Positions 44,929-56,740 of a stretch of 64,000 nucleotides of DNA are shown here, piece after piece. Both the position numbers and the translations under genes were made by a program. The stretch is from Saccopteryx bilineata (taxonomy: Eukaryota > Chordata > Mammalia > Chiroptera > Emballonuridae). The notes beneath the pieces were generated by a model. It searched no databases. It was not told the origin of the DNA and saw only the letters and a program-made list of their open reading frames with translations. The stretch covers positions 48,288,113-48,352,112 of the forward strand of contig NC_089496.1 of the NCBI RefSeq assembly GCF_036850765.1, given 5' to 3'. The first letter of the stretch is position 1. Every line of letters starts with the position of its first letter.

Positions 44929-45124
44929 CAATATAGGTTTAAGAACTCTTTCATAAAGTAGAGCAAGAAAAAGAACAAGGGAAAAAAAACACAGGAATAG
45001 ACATAGAGAACATAAAAAAAAATTTACAGGAGCAATCCAAGAGACAGTGGAGGATGAAAGGTTTGTCTAGGCCACGATTCCAGAAGAAAATGACAGAGAG
45101 GCAAGATATATAACCTCAATCCTT

Positions 45125-45200
45125 CCCTAAGCGTTTACTGTGCACTTATTATGTTCTCAGTGCCGGGACAATCACCAACATCTGGTTCAAAGCCTGTATC
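45125..45200 (-). mobile_element. Short L2/MIR tail fragment, antisense
   Basis: AGCGTTTACTGTGCACTTAT followed by GTTCTCAGTGCCGGGAC fits the antisense 'tactatgtgccaggcac' pattern. It is too short to separate L2 from MIR. Confidence 0.45.
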
Positions 45201-45737
45201 AAATTGCCCCCTCCTTGTTCTAATAAGTATATAGGATGCACAGCATAAGTGTTCATGATTTAGAAAACCTGGCCATGGTTTCTTCCTGCACCCCACCCTG
45301 TCAGAGATCAACTCCGGTCCCCTCTGGGCTGACCTGTGCCTGCAGAACCCGACCTTTACACTGTGCCAGCGCGTGGAGATCTCAAACGGGATCTGAGTCA
45401 CTGGGCGCAACCTGCCGGCTACCACACGCTTCGGCGCCAATAGTCGTGCCTTCCCCCAGGTTCAGCCTCACTCCTGGCACACACACATTCTGATTCATCT
45501 GGTCCTCGCTCCAGGACCTGAGGCAAAATAAGGGCCCTTGGCCAAAGGAACAGACAGGGGATTGGCCACAAAGACTGCAGGCGCAGAGGCATGAACGGGA
45601 AATGGAAGCTCCGCCTCGGGGTATGTTCATCAAGTGCCGACTCTACCCCGGGGCACAAGGTGAGTCACAGGGACACCAATTCAACAAACGCAGAAATATT
45701 TCTGTACAACATTTCTCCTCAAAGTGTTGTTTATGAT

Positions 45738-45741
<4 letters not shown>

Positions 45742-45777
<36 letters not shown>
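45742..45777 (+). repeat. (AC)n, 18 units
   Basis: Perfect AC run. Confidence 0.95.
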
Positions 45778-45779
<2 letters not shown>

Positions 45780-45969
45780 CACCTGGAAATAACTAAATAT
45801 CTGAAAAGAAAGTTATTGAAATCACAATACATCCCCACAGGCTTTATAATAACAGAGATAAGTTACATGCGTGGATTGGTGTTTATCACTAACTAGGGGA
45901 AAACAGTACAGAATAGTGTCTACTTTTGATTCCATTTTTTGTTAAGTACATATTGCACATCTAATAGGT

Positions 45970-46166
45970 CTAAATCAGGGCTTGTCAGCCCCGGCACTAC
46001 TGACGTTTGGACCGGGTAAGTCCGGTGGGGCACTTGTCCTGTGCATTGTAGAACGTTTAACAGGTTCCCTGACTTCTTCCCAGTTGTGACAACCCCATAT
46101 GGCTCCAGACATTGCCAAATGTACCCGTGGGCTAAACATGTCCCTAGCGGAGAGTCACCGGCCTGA
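45970..46166 (-). mobile_element. MER5A-type ancient hAT fragment
   Basis: The segment CTTGTCCTGTGCATTGTAGA followed by GACATTGCCAAATG (in opposite sense) matches the MER5A/Charlie non-autonomous hAT consensus, antisense. It is strongly diverged, as expected for an element shared by placental mammals. Confidence 0.75.
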
Positions 46167-46849
46167 ATGAAGAAGAAGTCTGGAAGGACACACAGTAGAG
46201 ACATCGGTATTTTCCGTTCAGCAAATCTGTACCATGGTTGTCTCTTCTTGGTGGAATAACAGGCAATTTGTCTTTCTTCCCTTTCGAAGAAAAGGGCCCT
46301 CTGAGATGTCTTCTGATTTTATAGCATGAAGATGTATTTCCTGAGGAGTTATTAATATTTTTTTAAATACTGCATAGTCAAGTTGAAACAAAGAACTCAC
46401 CGTAGTGACTGGGCCGTCTTAATAAACCCCAAGTGAAATGAACTGCTTCTGTGCGTATACCTTCAATGCTTGAACTTACCTATACCCACAATAATTTCTT
46501 AATTGGAGGAATAACAGCAAAATGCAGGTGTGAACCTAAGCCGCCTGCACCTATTTCTGGGAATATACTTTTTGGAACCTGACCATAGGTACTGCCCATG
46601 CCAACTCTCCCACCGCACTGGCAGAATGGAGCAGTGGCCAAGGGGACCATATGACCCATATAAAACCCGCACCATCTGACCCTTTACAGAGGGAGTTTTC
46701 CAACACCTCCTCCCTGACACGGGCCTCTCCTCTCGGACCTCGGGCCTCAGCTGGGGCACTGCTTGCCCACAGACCTCACTGGCTCCCACCTGGGAATGTA
46801 TCTAGAACTGACCACATCTCACACCTCTACCACCTCGCACCCCAACTCT
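46167..46849. other. Unique sequence
   Basis: No repeat called. Near 46851-46873 a short direct repeat (CTCGCGAGATCTCCTA / ATCGCGAGATCTCCTA) marks a TCGCGAGA motif twice. Confidence 0.5.
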
Positions 46850-47480
46850 CGCGAGATCTCCTATCGCGAGATCTCCTACCCTCTCCCTGCTTCTGCCTTC
46901 ATCCCTCCTCAGTCTTTCCGATCCTTTCCAAATATAAGTCACGTCATGTCCCTTCTCTGCTCAAAAATCATCCATCTCTCAGTAAGTGGAAGCCAAACTC
47001 CTTATAGCACTAGCAAAGCCCTGCACGATCTCTGGCCCCCTGGAGCTCTACAGCCTCTACCCTACCTGCCCTCTTCACTCTCCCCACCACCACCCTCCCC
47101 ACGGGACTCCAGCCCGCTGTCCTCCTTGATGGCGTTCTAGTAACTCCCTCCCCGGGCCTTTGCACATGCCCTTCCCTGGGCCCGAGATTCCCTCACCCGA
47201 GTCTGCATGACACTCTCTTGCCTCATTCAGGTCTCTGAGCAAATCCACCACCTCAGGGAGGCCTCGTTGAAGTTTGACCCCTCTCTCACGTGGGCACTGC
47301 CCACCCATGCCCCTCCCCGGCTGACTTTTCTCCCACTACCCTGTCTCATGTGACACCCTATATGTTACACTGATCTACTACTCGTTACGAGCAGGGACCC
47401 CGGTCTGTTTCATTCACAGCCATGCCCAGTGCACAGGGCAGCAGCCTGGCACCGGCCCATTATACATACATACCCGAGTC
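46850..47480 (+). mobile_element. L2 3' region, about 600 bp
   Basis: GCAAAGCCCTGCACGATCTC, CCTTTGCACATGCCCTTCCC, TCAGGTCTCTGAGCAAATCC, GGGAGGCCTCGTTGAAGTTT and GCAGGGACCCCGGTCTGTTT occur in L2 order. It is one of the better-kept L2 pieces in the window. Confidence 0.75.
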
Positions 47481-48036
47481 TCAAGCATGCAGATTCACCA
47501 CCATGGGCACACATGCTCGACCCGATGTACTCGGACACGTGCACGAATGAGCTCTCCTGAGGCACCCGACAGAGAGCCAGTTCTGGCCGGGCCGTGCGTG
47601 TGCATTCTCACCCACCACCCCCACGGCCATCAAAGCACAGCCACGGTCTCTGTCACTGCCTGGCCGCCAGCCAGCCCTGCAGAGGGGGAGTGGCGGAGGC
47701 TGCTGCCCTCTGCAGGGCTAGCATTTCAGGACGGACACGTGACTCTGCGCTGGACACCGGGCAGCCAAACAGAATCACTAAACCATCACATGAAAGGGGA
47801 GCAAACAGGTTCAGATCACAGGCTGTGATGGCAAGTCCAACTTACAGGGACAAGATAAGGTCATGTTTGCAGCTGAGACGGGGTGTGTCACGCCCAGGTC
47901 AAGAAGAATCAATGAAAGATCACAAAACAAAACCTCCAAGGAAGGCCTGCCACGTGTCTGTGTAATCGCAGGTTCCTCTCCTACCTTTCAGAGTAAGGTT
48001 GTAGATGAAGAGACTGAGGCTTAAAAAAAGGCACTC
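47481..48036. other. Unique sequence
   Basis: No exon or repeat recognised. Confidence 0.5.
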
Positions 48037-48411
48037 GCCCTGGCCGGTTGGCTCAGCGGTAGAGCGTCGGCCTAGCGTGCGGAGGACCCGGGTTCGATTC
48101 CCGGCCAGGGCACACAGGAGAAGCGCCCATTTGCTTCTCCACCCCTCCGCCGCGCTTTCCTCTCTGTCTCTCTCTTCCCCTCCCACAGCCAAGGCTCCAT
48201 TGGAGCGGAGATGGCCCGGGCGCTGGGCATGGCTCTGTGGCCTCTGCCTCAGGTGCTAGAGTGGCTCTGGTCGCAATATGGCGACGCCCAGGATGGGCAG
48301 AGCATCGCCCCCTGGGGGGCAGAGCACCGCCCCTGGTGGGCGTGCCGGGTGGATCCCGGTCGGGCGCATGCGGGAGTCTGTCTGACTGTCTCTCCCTGTT
48401 TCCAGCTTCAG

Positions 48412-48452
<41 letters not shown>
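48037..48452 (+). mobile_element. Family A SINE, first of two inserted at one site
   Basis: The flanking sequence GGCACTC is repeated after the ~40-base poly(A). It has the internal duplication and the same subfamily traits as the copy at 31198. Confidence 0.92.
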
Positions 48453-48456
<4 letters not shown>

Positions 48457-48460
48457 CTCA

Positions 48461-48821
48461 CCCCTGGCCGGTTGGCTCAGTCGTAGAGCATTGGCCCAGC
48501 ACGTGCAAGTCCCGAGTTCAGTTCCCGGCCAGGGCACAAAGGAGAAGCACCCATCTGCTTCTCCACCCTTTCCCCTCTCCTTCCTCTCTGTCTTTCTCTT
48601 CCCCTCGCTCCATGGGAGCAAAGTTGGCCCAGGCACTGAGGATGGCTCCATGGCCTCTGCCTCAGGTGCTAGAATGGCCCTGATTGCAAAGGAGCAATGC
48701 CCTAGATGAGCAGAGCATCGCCCACTGGTGGGCATGCTGGGTGGATCCCAGTAGGGCACATACGAAAGTCTGTCTGCCTCCCCTCTGCTTCTCACTTTGA
48801 AAAAATATAAAAAAAATTAAA
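48461..48821 (+). mobile_element. Family A SINE, second of two inserted at one site
   Basis: It begins right after the copied target GGCACTCA of the preceding SINE, and AAAGGCAGTCAG follows it. It is more diverged (GAGTTCAGTTCC in the B-box), lacks the internal duplication and carries a deletion in the body near 48608 (SINE segment around CTCGCTCCATGG). Confidence 0.9.
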
Positions 48822-49833
48822 AAGGCAGTCAGCCAGGATTACAACACAAAAGTGATAGACCTGGTGTGTCTGTCTTCAAAGCCCAAGAACTCTCTACTGA
48901 ATGAGATCTAGTATGAAGAGTTCAGACCATGCCCAGCACATGGTTAAGATACACATATGAGCACTGTTTTCATTACAAAGTCCTGCGGCCTTGCATGAAG
49001 AAACCATGGCAACTGGGGAAGAATGGGTCTCTCCCATGACTGACCAGAGGAAGAATGCAGTTCCACATGAGTCCCACCACGTGCCACTCCCTTGGTCCTT
49101 CCCGTCACCATCTTTCTCCTGTCCCACCCCTTCCCTCGCTCTCTGACCTATTTGAAGCAAAAGACTAACCTCGCTCTATACGCCACCATAACGGTGATGC
49201 TGATAAGTCATGGTCCCGCCGGATGGCGCCCCTGGCACCAACCCAGCCGCCTCTCAGAGACTGCCCGCTGACTAAACTCCATAGATGGGTGTCGTTTTCC
49301 GAACCATTGAGTCTAAGATCTCAGAAGGGTGGGGAAAGTAACACTGAGCTTATTAGGAGATGACTTCAACTGCCTGAGAGGAAACTAAAAATCACCTTAA
49401 ACTCCCCGGAGAGAGTTCAGAAATGCTCTGCAGCTACACATCGGCTACAAATAAAGCCTCTCACATCGAACATACTCTCATTAAACAACAAAGCTGGGAG
49501 TCCCGCTGGGAGGGGGTGGGGAGGCAGTGGATGATGCAAATTACAGTCCCAGAGAGGGCTTGCACCGCACCCCCAGCAGGGGAAGGGCTCTCACCAGATG
49601 GCAGCCCAGGGCTCTGAATTAGGCCCACAAGGAGGACATCTCTTAGAAGTCTGGAAAAATGTAAGCCAATGAAGTTCGAAAAGTACAAAAAATTACGTAT
49701 CACTAGTTGATCAGATGAGCAAGTGTGAAGCGATGATAAATATGTTTCTGAGACAGCGAGATAGTAGGTTTGTTCTAGATCCTGAAACCTTCTCAAGATT
49801 ATTGCCCCATCAAGAGCATTCTAGAGACACGAA

Positions 49834-49877
<44 letters not shown>

Positions 49878-50277
49878 GGGAGGCGTGCTGCTTATACTAA
49901 ATTTGCTGGAAGCCCTCCCCCATCATGAAAAGGGAATAGAGGTAGAGTGAGGTGACAGGCAAGGATGGCTTCTTCTTTGTCCTTAGCTCCCTGAGGACCG
50001 AAGATGAAAACTGCATGGATAGATTCCCAAGAAAATAGCCATTGGAGGAAGAACTACACCCCCCAGAAGGCTTTGCACCAGGGGAAAGATGTGACTTGTC
50101 AGAAAGAAGCCAATCAGGCAAAGCTGCACATGACCAAGGGACTGAGATGGGAGGGGGGGGGGGGTAATGGCATGGATGAGCAAGGTCAAGTAAAAGTGTG
50201 AGAAAATCCCAAGAGACTGGGGCCCTAAAGAGAAAGAAGAAGGGGTTTTTAAGAGTTTCCTTAGACCAAGCCCTCTT
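48822..50277. other. Unique sequence with TG repeat and G-run
   Basis: An uninterrupted run of about 14 G lies at 50151-50164. A possible MIR tail occurs near 48930. No exon. Confidence 0.45.
49835..49875 (+). repeat. (TG)20
   Basis: Perfect TG run. Confidence 0.96.
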
Positions 50278-50434
50278 TATTATTATTATTATTACTGATT
50301 GATTTTAGAGAGAAAGGAAGGGACAGAGAGAGATTAGAACATTGACCGGTTCCTGTATGTGCCCTGACCGAACCCTCAGTCAACCTCTGTGCATCGAGGT
50401 GATGCTCTAACCAACCAAGCTCTCCGGTCAGGGC
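50278..50434 (-). mobile_element. Short tRNA-derived SINE (family C-like)
   Basis: The minus strand begins GCCCTGACCGGAGAGCTTGG with a diverged B-box (GAGGGTTCGGTCAGG). It ends in CTCTCTGTCCC-type sequence and (TAA)n. The flanks ACCAAGCCCTCTTT / ACCAAGCCCTTAAA give the duplication. Confidence 0.85.
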
Positions 50435-51764
50435 AAACCAAGCCCTTAAAAATCCCCTAAAACATTAGAGAAGTGTGAGTCAGGGAAGCCTTGGCCTTAA
50501 ATGGGACATTTCCCTGGGATGAAACTACAGGGTGCTCTGAAACCTCACCTGAGTCAACCCATCACCCCTTGTATTTCTGCACCTAGGCCCGATGTAGGGT
50601 GCTTGCACGCTGCTCAGTTTCCGGAAGACTTGTCATACTTCTCTCCCTCCCGCCACAGACCTGTACCTGCCTGGTTGCCCAAGGGCACTCCTAACGTGCT
50701 CAGCACACCCCACCCCGTAAGACAATGCACCTGCTCTTCTCAGGGGAGGGGAGGAGCATGTCCTCGCAGCTTCTGACTCAAGCTGATGCATCATAATGAG
50801 CAAGAGGCAGGCAGGGGTTTGTCAGATTTATTCCAAGTAAACACTTTAATGACCTCCCCACATGGCAGGGGGCTGCTCATAATAGGCACATACATATGTA
50901 AAACAGTCAAAAGGGTCGGTGCCAGAATTTTCCTGCCACCTGTACTTTCCTTTCCTGATCCCACCGCCTGGGGTGAGAGGACTGGCAGCTGTTGGCAACA
51001 CCAGAGGTGCAGTAACCCTGGAAGGTGGGAGCCCAGGGAGCAGTGAGCCAGGAAGGGAGACGCAGCCAGACGAGAGGGGCCCGTCCGAAAGCCTGTGGAG
51101 TCCACCAGCCCTGGTAGGTGGTTTGCAGCCTCTTCTCTGATTGCTCTGGACTGCCAAACTATAGAATGACCAAATGCAAGACCTGCCATAACCACATCGT
51201 TATTTCTCCCAAGAGCTTCGGTTGCATCTCTGGGCAAGTTCATCAACAGCACCTGATAGCCCCTTTCGTGGCAATCAACTTAGGCGTCAAAGTGGAACGC
51301 CCACATTCTCATCTCACTGAGTTTCTGGGCCTTATGGGAAAATCATTCTTATTTGCAGCTTATTACTCACATACATACGCAAGTGAAACTTCTGTTTCTC
51401 TGCTCCTGGGAATGTGCAGATGCAAAATATAGAAATCAACACCTTTACGTAGCGGGCATCTGGAAGCCCACCAGGGGGAAAACATCCTTGAAATCTCCCC
51501 TTCCCCTGGCATGCTCAACTTCTCTTTCTATCCAACCCCTCAGAGACTTTGTCTAAAAGCTCAAATAACACGGGTCTCAAGCAGTTTGACTCAGCTTTCC
51601 AAACTACTTGACCAAGAGCTATTTGACCAAACTCTGCTGATAATATTAACAACTCTATATTAAACAAAGAAGCTATCTCTTATCTAAACAGGACTTTATA
51701 TAGTCTGTACGGTGGTTTCATGTTTGTACATAATTCCTTTTGGGCCTCAGGGCCTAGAGATGCA
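50435..51764. other. Unique sequence
   Basis: No repeat or exon recognised. Confidence 0.5.
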
Positions 51765-51890
51765 GGTTTACTATAGTCTTTTATAGATAACGAAACTGAG
51801 GCCCATAGCAGTTGAAAGACTTGCTCAAAAATATCATTAGAACTATAACTGGAACCTAAGCCTTCTAAATCCAGGATAGTATTCCTCCAT
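51765..51890 (-). mobile_element. MIR fragment, antisense
   Basis: ATAACGAAACTGAGGCCCAT, then AAGACTTGCTCAAAAATATC and CTAAGCCTTCTAAATCCAGG, match antisense MIR. Confidence 0.65.
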
Positions 51891-52036
51891 CTCTTGGTGT
51901 CTTTGAGTCGTTCAAACTTGTAACAACTGGTCAGTTTACCACACATGTGGGCACTAAATACACATGTGTACCAGGATCTATAGTGATGTCCCCTCCTTCC
52001 TTCCTAATATTGGTCATTTGCTTTCTCTCTTATTTC

Positions 52037-52406
52037 TTTTTTTTTTTTTTTTTCTGAAGCTGGAAATGGGGAGGCAGTCAGACAGACTCCCACATGCGCC
52101 CAACTGGGATCCACCCGGCATGCCCACCAGGGGGTGATGCTCTGCCCATCCGGGGCATCACTCTGTTGCGACCAGAGCCACTCTAGCGCCTGGGGCAGAG
52201 GCCAAGGAGCCATCCCCAGCGCCCGGGCCATCTTTGCTCCAATGGAGCTTTGGCTGCGGGAGGGGAAGAGAGAGACAGAGAGGAAGGAGAGGGGCAGGGG
52301 TGGAGAAGCAGATGGGCGCCTCTCCTGTGTGCCCTGGCTGGGAATCGAACCCGGGACTTCCGCACACCAGGCTGATGCTCTACCACTGAGCCAACCGGCC
52401 AGGGCC
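52037..52406 (-). mobile_element. Family A SINE, full length
   Basis: The flanking duplication is CTCTCTTATTTCTTT / CTCTCTTATTTCCTT. It has no internal duplication. Confidence 0.92.
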
Positions 52407-53639
52407 CTCTCTTATTTCCTTGATCAGTCTGGCTAGAGGTCTGTTTCTTATGGTAGGATGTGGTCAAAAGTGTTCAAAATCTGTTGCTCACTTTTTCCCC
52501 CTACATGACAAAAAAAAAAAAAAATCTGGAAGAGAGTGAGTTATTAAAAAGTGAAATTGGTAGCACGCTTTTAATTTATGAGGGCAAGACGTTTTTGTAA
52601 ACTCATGAATCAAAAAGCTAAAGCTCTTCTCCCTTTCCCCTCACAGGAGGGAGCTGGGCTCTGCGTCCTTAAGCGTTGGTTCCCGTTACCCTCAGGAAGA
52701 GGTAACAGGATGACACCTCTGGAGACACTGTCCTGGTGCAGCAAAAGGAGGAGGGGTTTGTTTTTCCCTGAGGACCGGGTTCCCAGAACCCGAGAAGGCA
52801 CGTGAGTATGGCTAGGAAAGAAAGAGGTAGCAGGGAGAAGTAGAAAGTTGCATAGCATCACCACGGTCAAGTCTGCAGTCATTGAGGAGGGATCTGACGA
52901 GCACCACCACAGACAGGCACAGAAGCAGAGCCCGGCAGACATGAAGAAGTCTCAACTGGAGCATCTAGGAACAGATGGAAGGATACCAACAATGGTGACG
53001 ACCATGGACTTCAGGTCAAGTCCTTCCTTCATTTCCTAAGACACACACACAAATGCTGAAGTCCTTGCGTGATTCCCTAGAGAAGAAGGACCAATAAAAA
53101 TGAACATCAGACTTCATCCCCAACCACAGCTAGTGGAGTTTAAAGTCAGTTTGGGTTTCATTTAGAAAAATAAAAATAAAACATGGCATTGCTTGTACCT
53201 CCGGGTCAAAGCATTTTGCACTTGCTCTATGCTTGCTGTCTGTGACAGACACTGTGGTGATACAAATGACCTCCGATCCTGCCCTGAACTCACAGGAGGA
53301 CGCCTCCAGGATGGGGACTAGTACCAAATGCTAAGCTGGATAATGTTTAAGAGGGTATCCCAGGCGTGGGGTCTGGGGAGCGGAAAGGTATCAGCTTCGA
53401 TGGCAAGCTGAAAGTGAGTTGTTATTTTCCCTTCTCTGCCTCCCCCACTGAGTCCCTGCCTTCCACACTGATCATGGACATACTTGGACAGCCTCTGTTT
53501 ATACTAAAATTCCAAGTCTACAGAAAACTGGAAAGCATTCTCAGGAAACTGGAAGAAATTAAGGGAGACTGCAAACACTCAAGCGACTAAGCCGAAACTG
53601 CCAGTTAGAAACATACGAATGACGCTGAAAAGCCCCAGG
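52407..53639. other. Unique sequence
   Basis: Apart from an A-run near 52510 nothing was recognised. Confidence 0.5.
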
Positions 53640-54060
53640 TTATGACAAAGTCTGCACTACAGCCCCCGGCTTGCCTCACTCAAGGTACCTACTGGGAAAT
53701 ACTAGGGGGAATCCCAGAAAAATAATGGTTTAATGAGAAACGCTCAAGTTTGCATAACAGTCTAAAACAGACCCACCTGCTGGTAAGAGGGAACTCCTCC
53801 CGCCTGACGACCTGGAGCTGTGACATTGGTTCTTCACTGCCCCCCATCTCCAACTGCTCTTTCTGGGTCTCAAGCCTGCTGGCACTCAACTGGAACCACA
53901 CTTCTGACTCTCAGGGGTCACTGACTTGCCAACTGCAGGTCTTTGAACTTGAGAACCTCCATAGTTGCATAAACCAATTCCTTATAATAAATCTCTATCT
54001 ATACATACATCCTATTGGTTCTGTATCTCTGGAGAACCCTAATAATACAGGAATTAACGC
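53640..54060 (+). mobile_element. Ancient LTR-like repeat, 3' part
   Basis: TAAACCAATTCCTTATAATA, then AATCTCTATCTATACATACA and CCTATTGGTTCTGTATCTCT, ending CCCTAATAATACAGG, is a familiar 3' end of an old mammalian repeat of LTR or related type. The left limit is unclear. Confidence 0.5.
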
Positions 54061-54282
54061 GGAAGACCAATTTAACAGCTCCTCAGAATGCAAAGGATAA
54101 AAAGAGAGAGTACTTTAACTTAACAGGCACTCCCAATGAAAGAGCAGAACCAAGGAAACGAGAGTAGCAATCAAAGACATAACAGAAGAAAACTTTTCTA
54201 GGTTGATCTACAAATGCTGATCGTCTACCAGGAAAACTCAGAAAGAAAAATATCAAAATATATTATTTAAAAAAAATAATTT

Positions 54283-54681
54283 GCCCTGGCCGGTTGGCTC
54301 AGCGGTAGAGCGTCGGCCTAGCGTGCGGAGGACCCGGGTTCGATTCCCGGCCAGGGCACACAGGAGAAGCGCCCATTTGCTTCTCCACCCCTCCGCCGTG
54401 CTTTCCTCTCTGTCTCTCTCTTCCCCTCCCGCAGCCAAGGCTCCATTGGAGCAAAGATGGCCCGGGCGCTGGGGATGGCTCTGTGGCCTCTGCCCCAGGC
54501 GCTAGAGTGGCTCTGGTCGCAACATGGCGACGCCCAGGATGGGCAGAGCATCGCCCCCTGGTGGGCAGAGTGCCCCCCCATGGTGGGCGTGCCGGGTGGA
54601 TCCCGGTCGGGCGCATGCGGGAGTCTGTCTGACTATCTCTCCCTGTTTCCAGCTTCAGAAAAATGAAAAAAAAATAAATGA

Positions 54682-54710
<29 letters not shown>
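54283..54710 (+). mobile_element. Family A SINE, full length
   Basis: The flanking duplication is AAAAAATAATTT. It has a near-perfect tRNA-like head and the internal duplication. The tail has expanded into an AAAT-type repeat of about 50 bp. Confidence 0.92.
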
Positions 54711-54714
<4 letters not shown>

Positions 54715-54719
54715 AATAA

Positions 54720-56095
54720 TTTTCCTATATACTAACAGTAATCAAGACAACATAATGTGGAAGCTGGGGATCTTCTAATAGTAACAATAAACATAAAATA
54801 TCTGAAAATAAGCATAACAAGAACTATATCAAAAAACTGATAAACCCTTCTTAATGAACACAAAAGAGGAATATAATATGTAGATTCCTGAACTGAGTCA
54901 ATATTATAAAAATATAAATTATCCCTAAAATAATCTATACATTTAACGCCATTTCAATGGGATTTGGGGGATGTATGTCAACGATACTCTAAATTGTTCC
55001 TGGAAGATTAAATATATACACTGATTAAGATGTTTCTGCAAAAAAGAAGGAACAGTAATGAGAGGAGACTCACCCAACCAGATACTACTAGATATTTTAT
55101 AAAGTTATAGTAAACAGAACAATGTGGAGCCAATACAGAAGACAGAAGTCAAATTAATGGCTTAGAACTGGAAGTCAAGAAAGAACTGCACTTAACTTCA
55201 GAAGTTAGGATATGAAAATGAAGCATTTAATATTAATGGAGTTAGAATTTTAAGACTTGGTATTATATTAACTATATAGCAATTTGGTTAAAAATTAATT
55301 TAGTGCCTAGCTTATGCAAGACAACAAAATAAACAAAAATGAATTAAAGATATAAATGAAAAAAGAACCACAAGAATGCTAAATTGTAGCTCAAGGAGTT
55401 GTTAACATGACATGGAAGTGGAACATTTATTTAGAAATTTCATTTAGAAAATTTATATTTCTAAGCATGAAAAATAAAAGGATTGAAATTTTTTACTTTG
55501 CAGGAATTCTTATATATCAACAAACAATATAAAAGTAAACAACATATGAGGGGGAAATCACAACATGTAATGGCATACAAGTAAAGTGCTGTCATAATTC
55601 TTCCAATTCAATAAAATAAATATATATTATTAACAGACACATAAAAAAAGTACAAATGGTTTATAAGACTATAAAAAATGTCCACTTCATTATTAAGTCT
55701 TAAACTGTAAATAAAACAATGATAATGTTTCTCTACCATCAAATTGGCATTGATTTTTTTAAATGATCTCGGCCTAAATGGTAGACCATGGACAATCCCA
55801 TAAACTATTAGCAACAGTGTCAGTTGGCATGACATTTCTGGGAACAATTTGGCAATGGCCTAAAGTCAATGTATTGCTAGTGCAGGAAAATCTCTTTGAT
55901 AGAGTAATTCTATATCTAGTAATTTATTGTAAGAAAACAATCACATATGGGGGGGTGGGGGTACTTGCTATAAAACAAATGTTTATCACAATATTATACA
56001 TTATGGTTAAAAATGAGAACCTAAATAACCCAACAGTTAGAAAAAATTTTAAAAACAGTATAATTTATACAATCATTAAAAGTGATGTTGCAGGT
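54720..56095 (+). mobile_element. Degraded L1 ORF2 3' region
   Basis: This AT-rich stretch has L1 ORF2-like landmarks: TTCCTATATACTAACAGTAA near 54720, GTGGAGCCAATACAGAAGA, TTATTGTAAGAAAACAATCA and ACATTATGGTTAAAAATGAG. All frames are broken. It seems to be the 3' half of an old L1 in sense orientation. It is too diverged for a subfamily. Confidence 0.6.
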
Positions 56096-56418
56096 GAGTA
56101 TCCGTCACATGGATTTTTTTATCAACATAAACTGACCATCCCTCTTCCCTCTTCTCTGCCCCATCTCCTTGTCCCTTAAAAAGAAGAGTTGACGCAGAAT
56201 AACACTATCAAGATGGTGGTTAATCCTCGATTATGTTGGTGTTACATAATAGTTAACACTATTGCACTGAGGATACACACTTACTTCCACGGCAAAACAT
56301 TCCAGATACCTTGTTCATGCAAAGAGCAAATTATAACTTGCTTTATATTTTAAATTAAAATGAATTTAAAATTATAATTAATAGTTTAACTTTAAATTCT
56401 AATTTAAAATTATAAAAT
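56096..56418. other. AT-rich sequence of unknown origin
   Basis: It contains palindromic ATTTAAATT-type sequence near 56345-56410 and nothing else. Confidence 0.4.
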
Positions 56419-56740
56419 CCCCGGGTTCGATTCCCGGCCAGGGCACACAGGAGAAGCACCCATCTGCTTCTCCACCCCTCCCCCTCTCCTTCCTCTCTGT
56501 CTCTCTCTTCCCCTCCCGCAGCCAAGGCTCCATTGGAGCAAAGTTGGCCCGGGCACGGAGGATGGCTCCATGGCCTCTGCCTCAGGCGCTAGAATGGCTC
56601 TGGTCACAACAGAGCAACGCCCCAGATGGGCAGAGCATCGCCCCCTAGTGGGCATGCCAGGTGGATCCCGGTCGGGCGCATGAGGGTGTCTGTCTGACTG
56701 ACTTCCCATTTCCAACTTCAGAAAAATACAAAAAAAAAAT
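56419..56740 (+). mobile_element. Family A SINE, 5'-truncated at the B-box
   Basis: It begins CCCCGGGTTCGATTCC, nearly the same breakpoint as the copy at 43243. No convincing target duplication is visible, only A-rich sequence on both sides. It has no internal duplication. Confidence 0.88.

Larger units (their letters stand above)
42420..44950 (+). mobile_element. Old L1 fragment: 5' region, ORF1 area and start of ORF2, interrupted three times
   Basis: Similarity to old placental L1M elements starts by about 42540 (CATACTAAAAGGCAAAAAA, AGACTTAGATATGGCACAGA). It continues through the ORF1 area (ACGGGACAATTACAAAAGG, GAATTCTGTATCCAGCAAAA) to an ORF2 start that would read MADINQTIAIITLSMNGLN at 44445. 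All frames are broken. A poly(A)-bearing insertion (42700-42820), a SINE (43243-43571) and a hAT element (44593-44928) interrupt it. The left limit is uncertain. Confidence 0.82.
44951..45969. other. Mostly unique sequence
   Basis: It holds a short L2/MIR tail and an AC repeat. The bases around the AC repeat may be old L1, but I would not call it. Confidence 0.4.
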
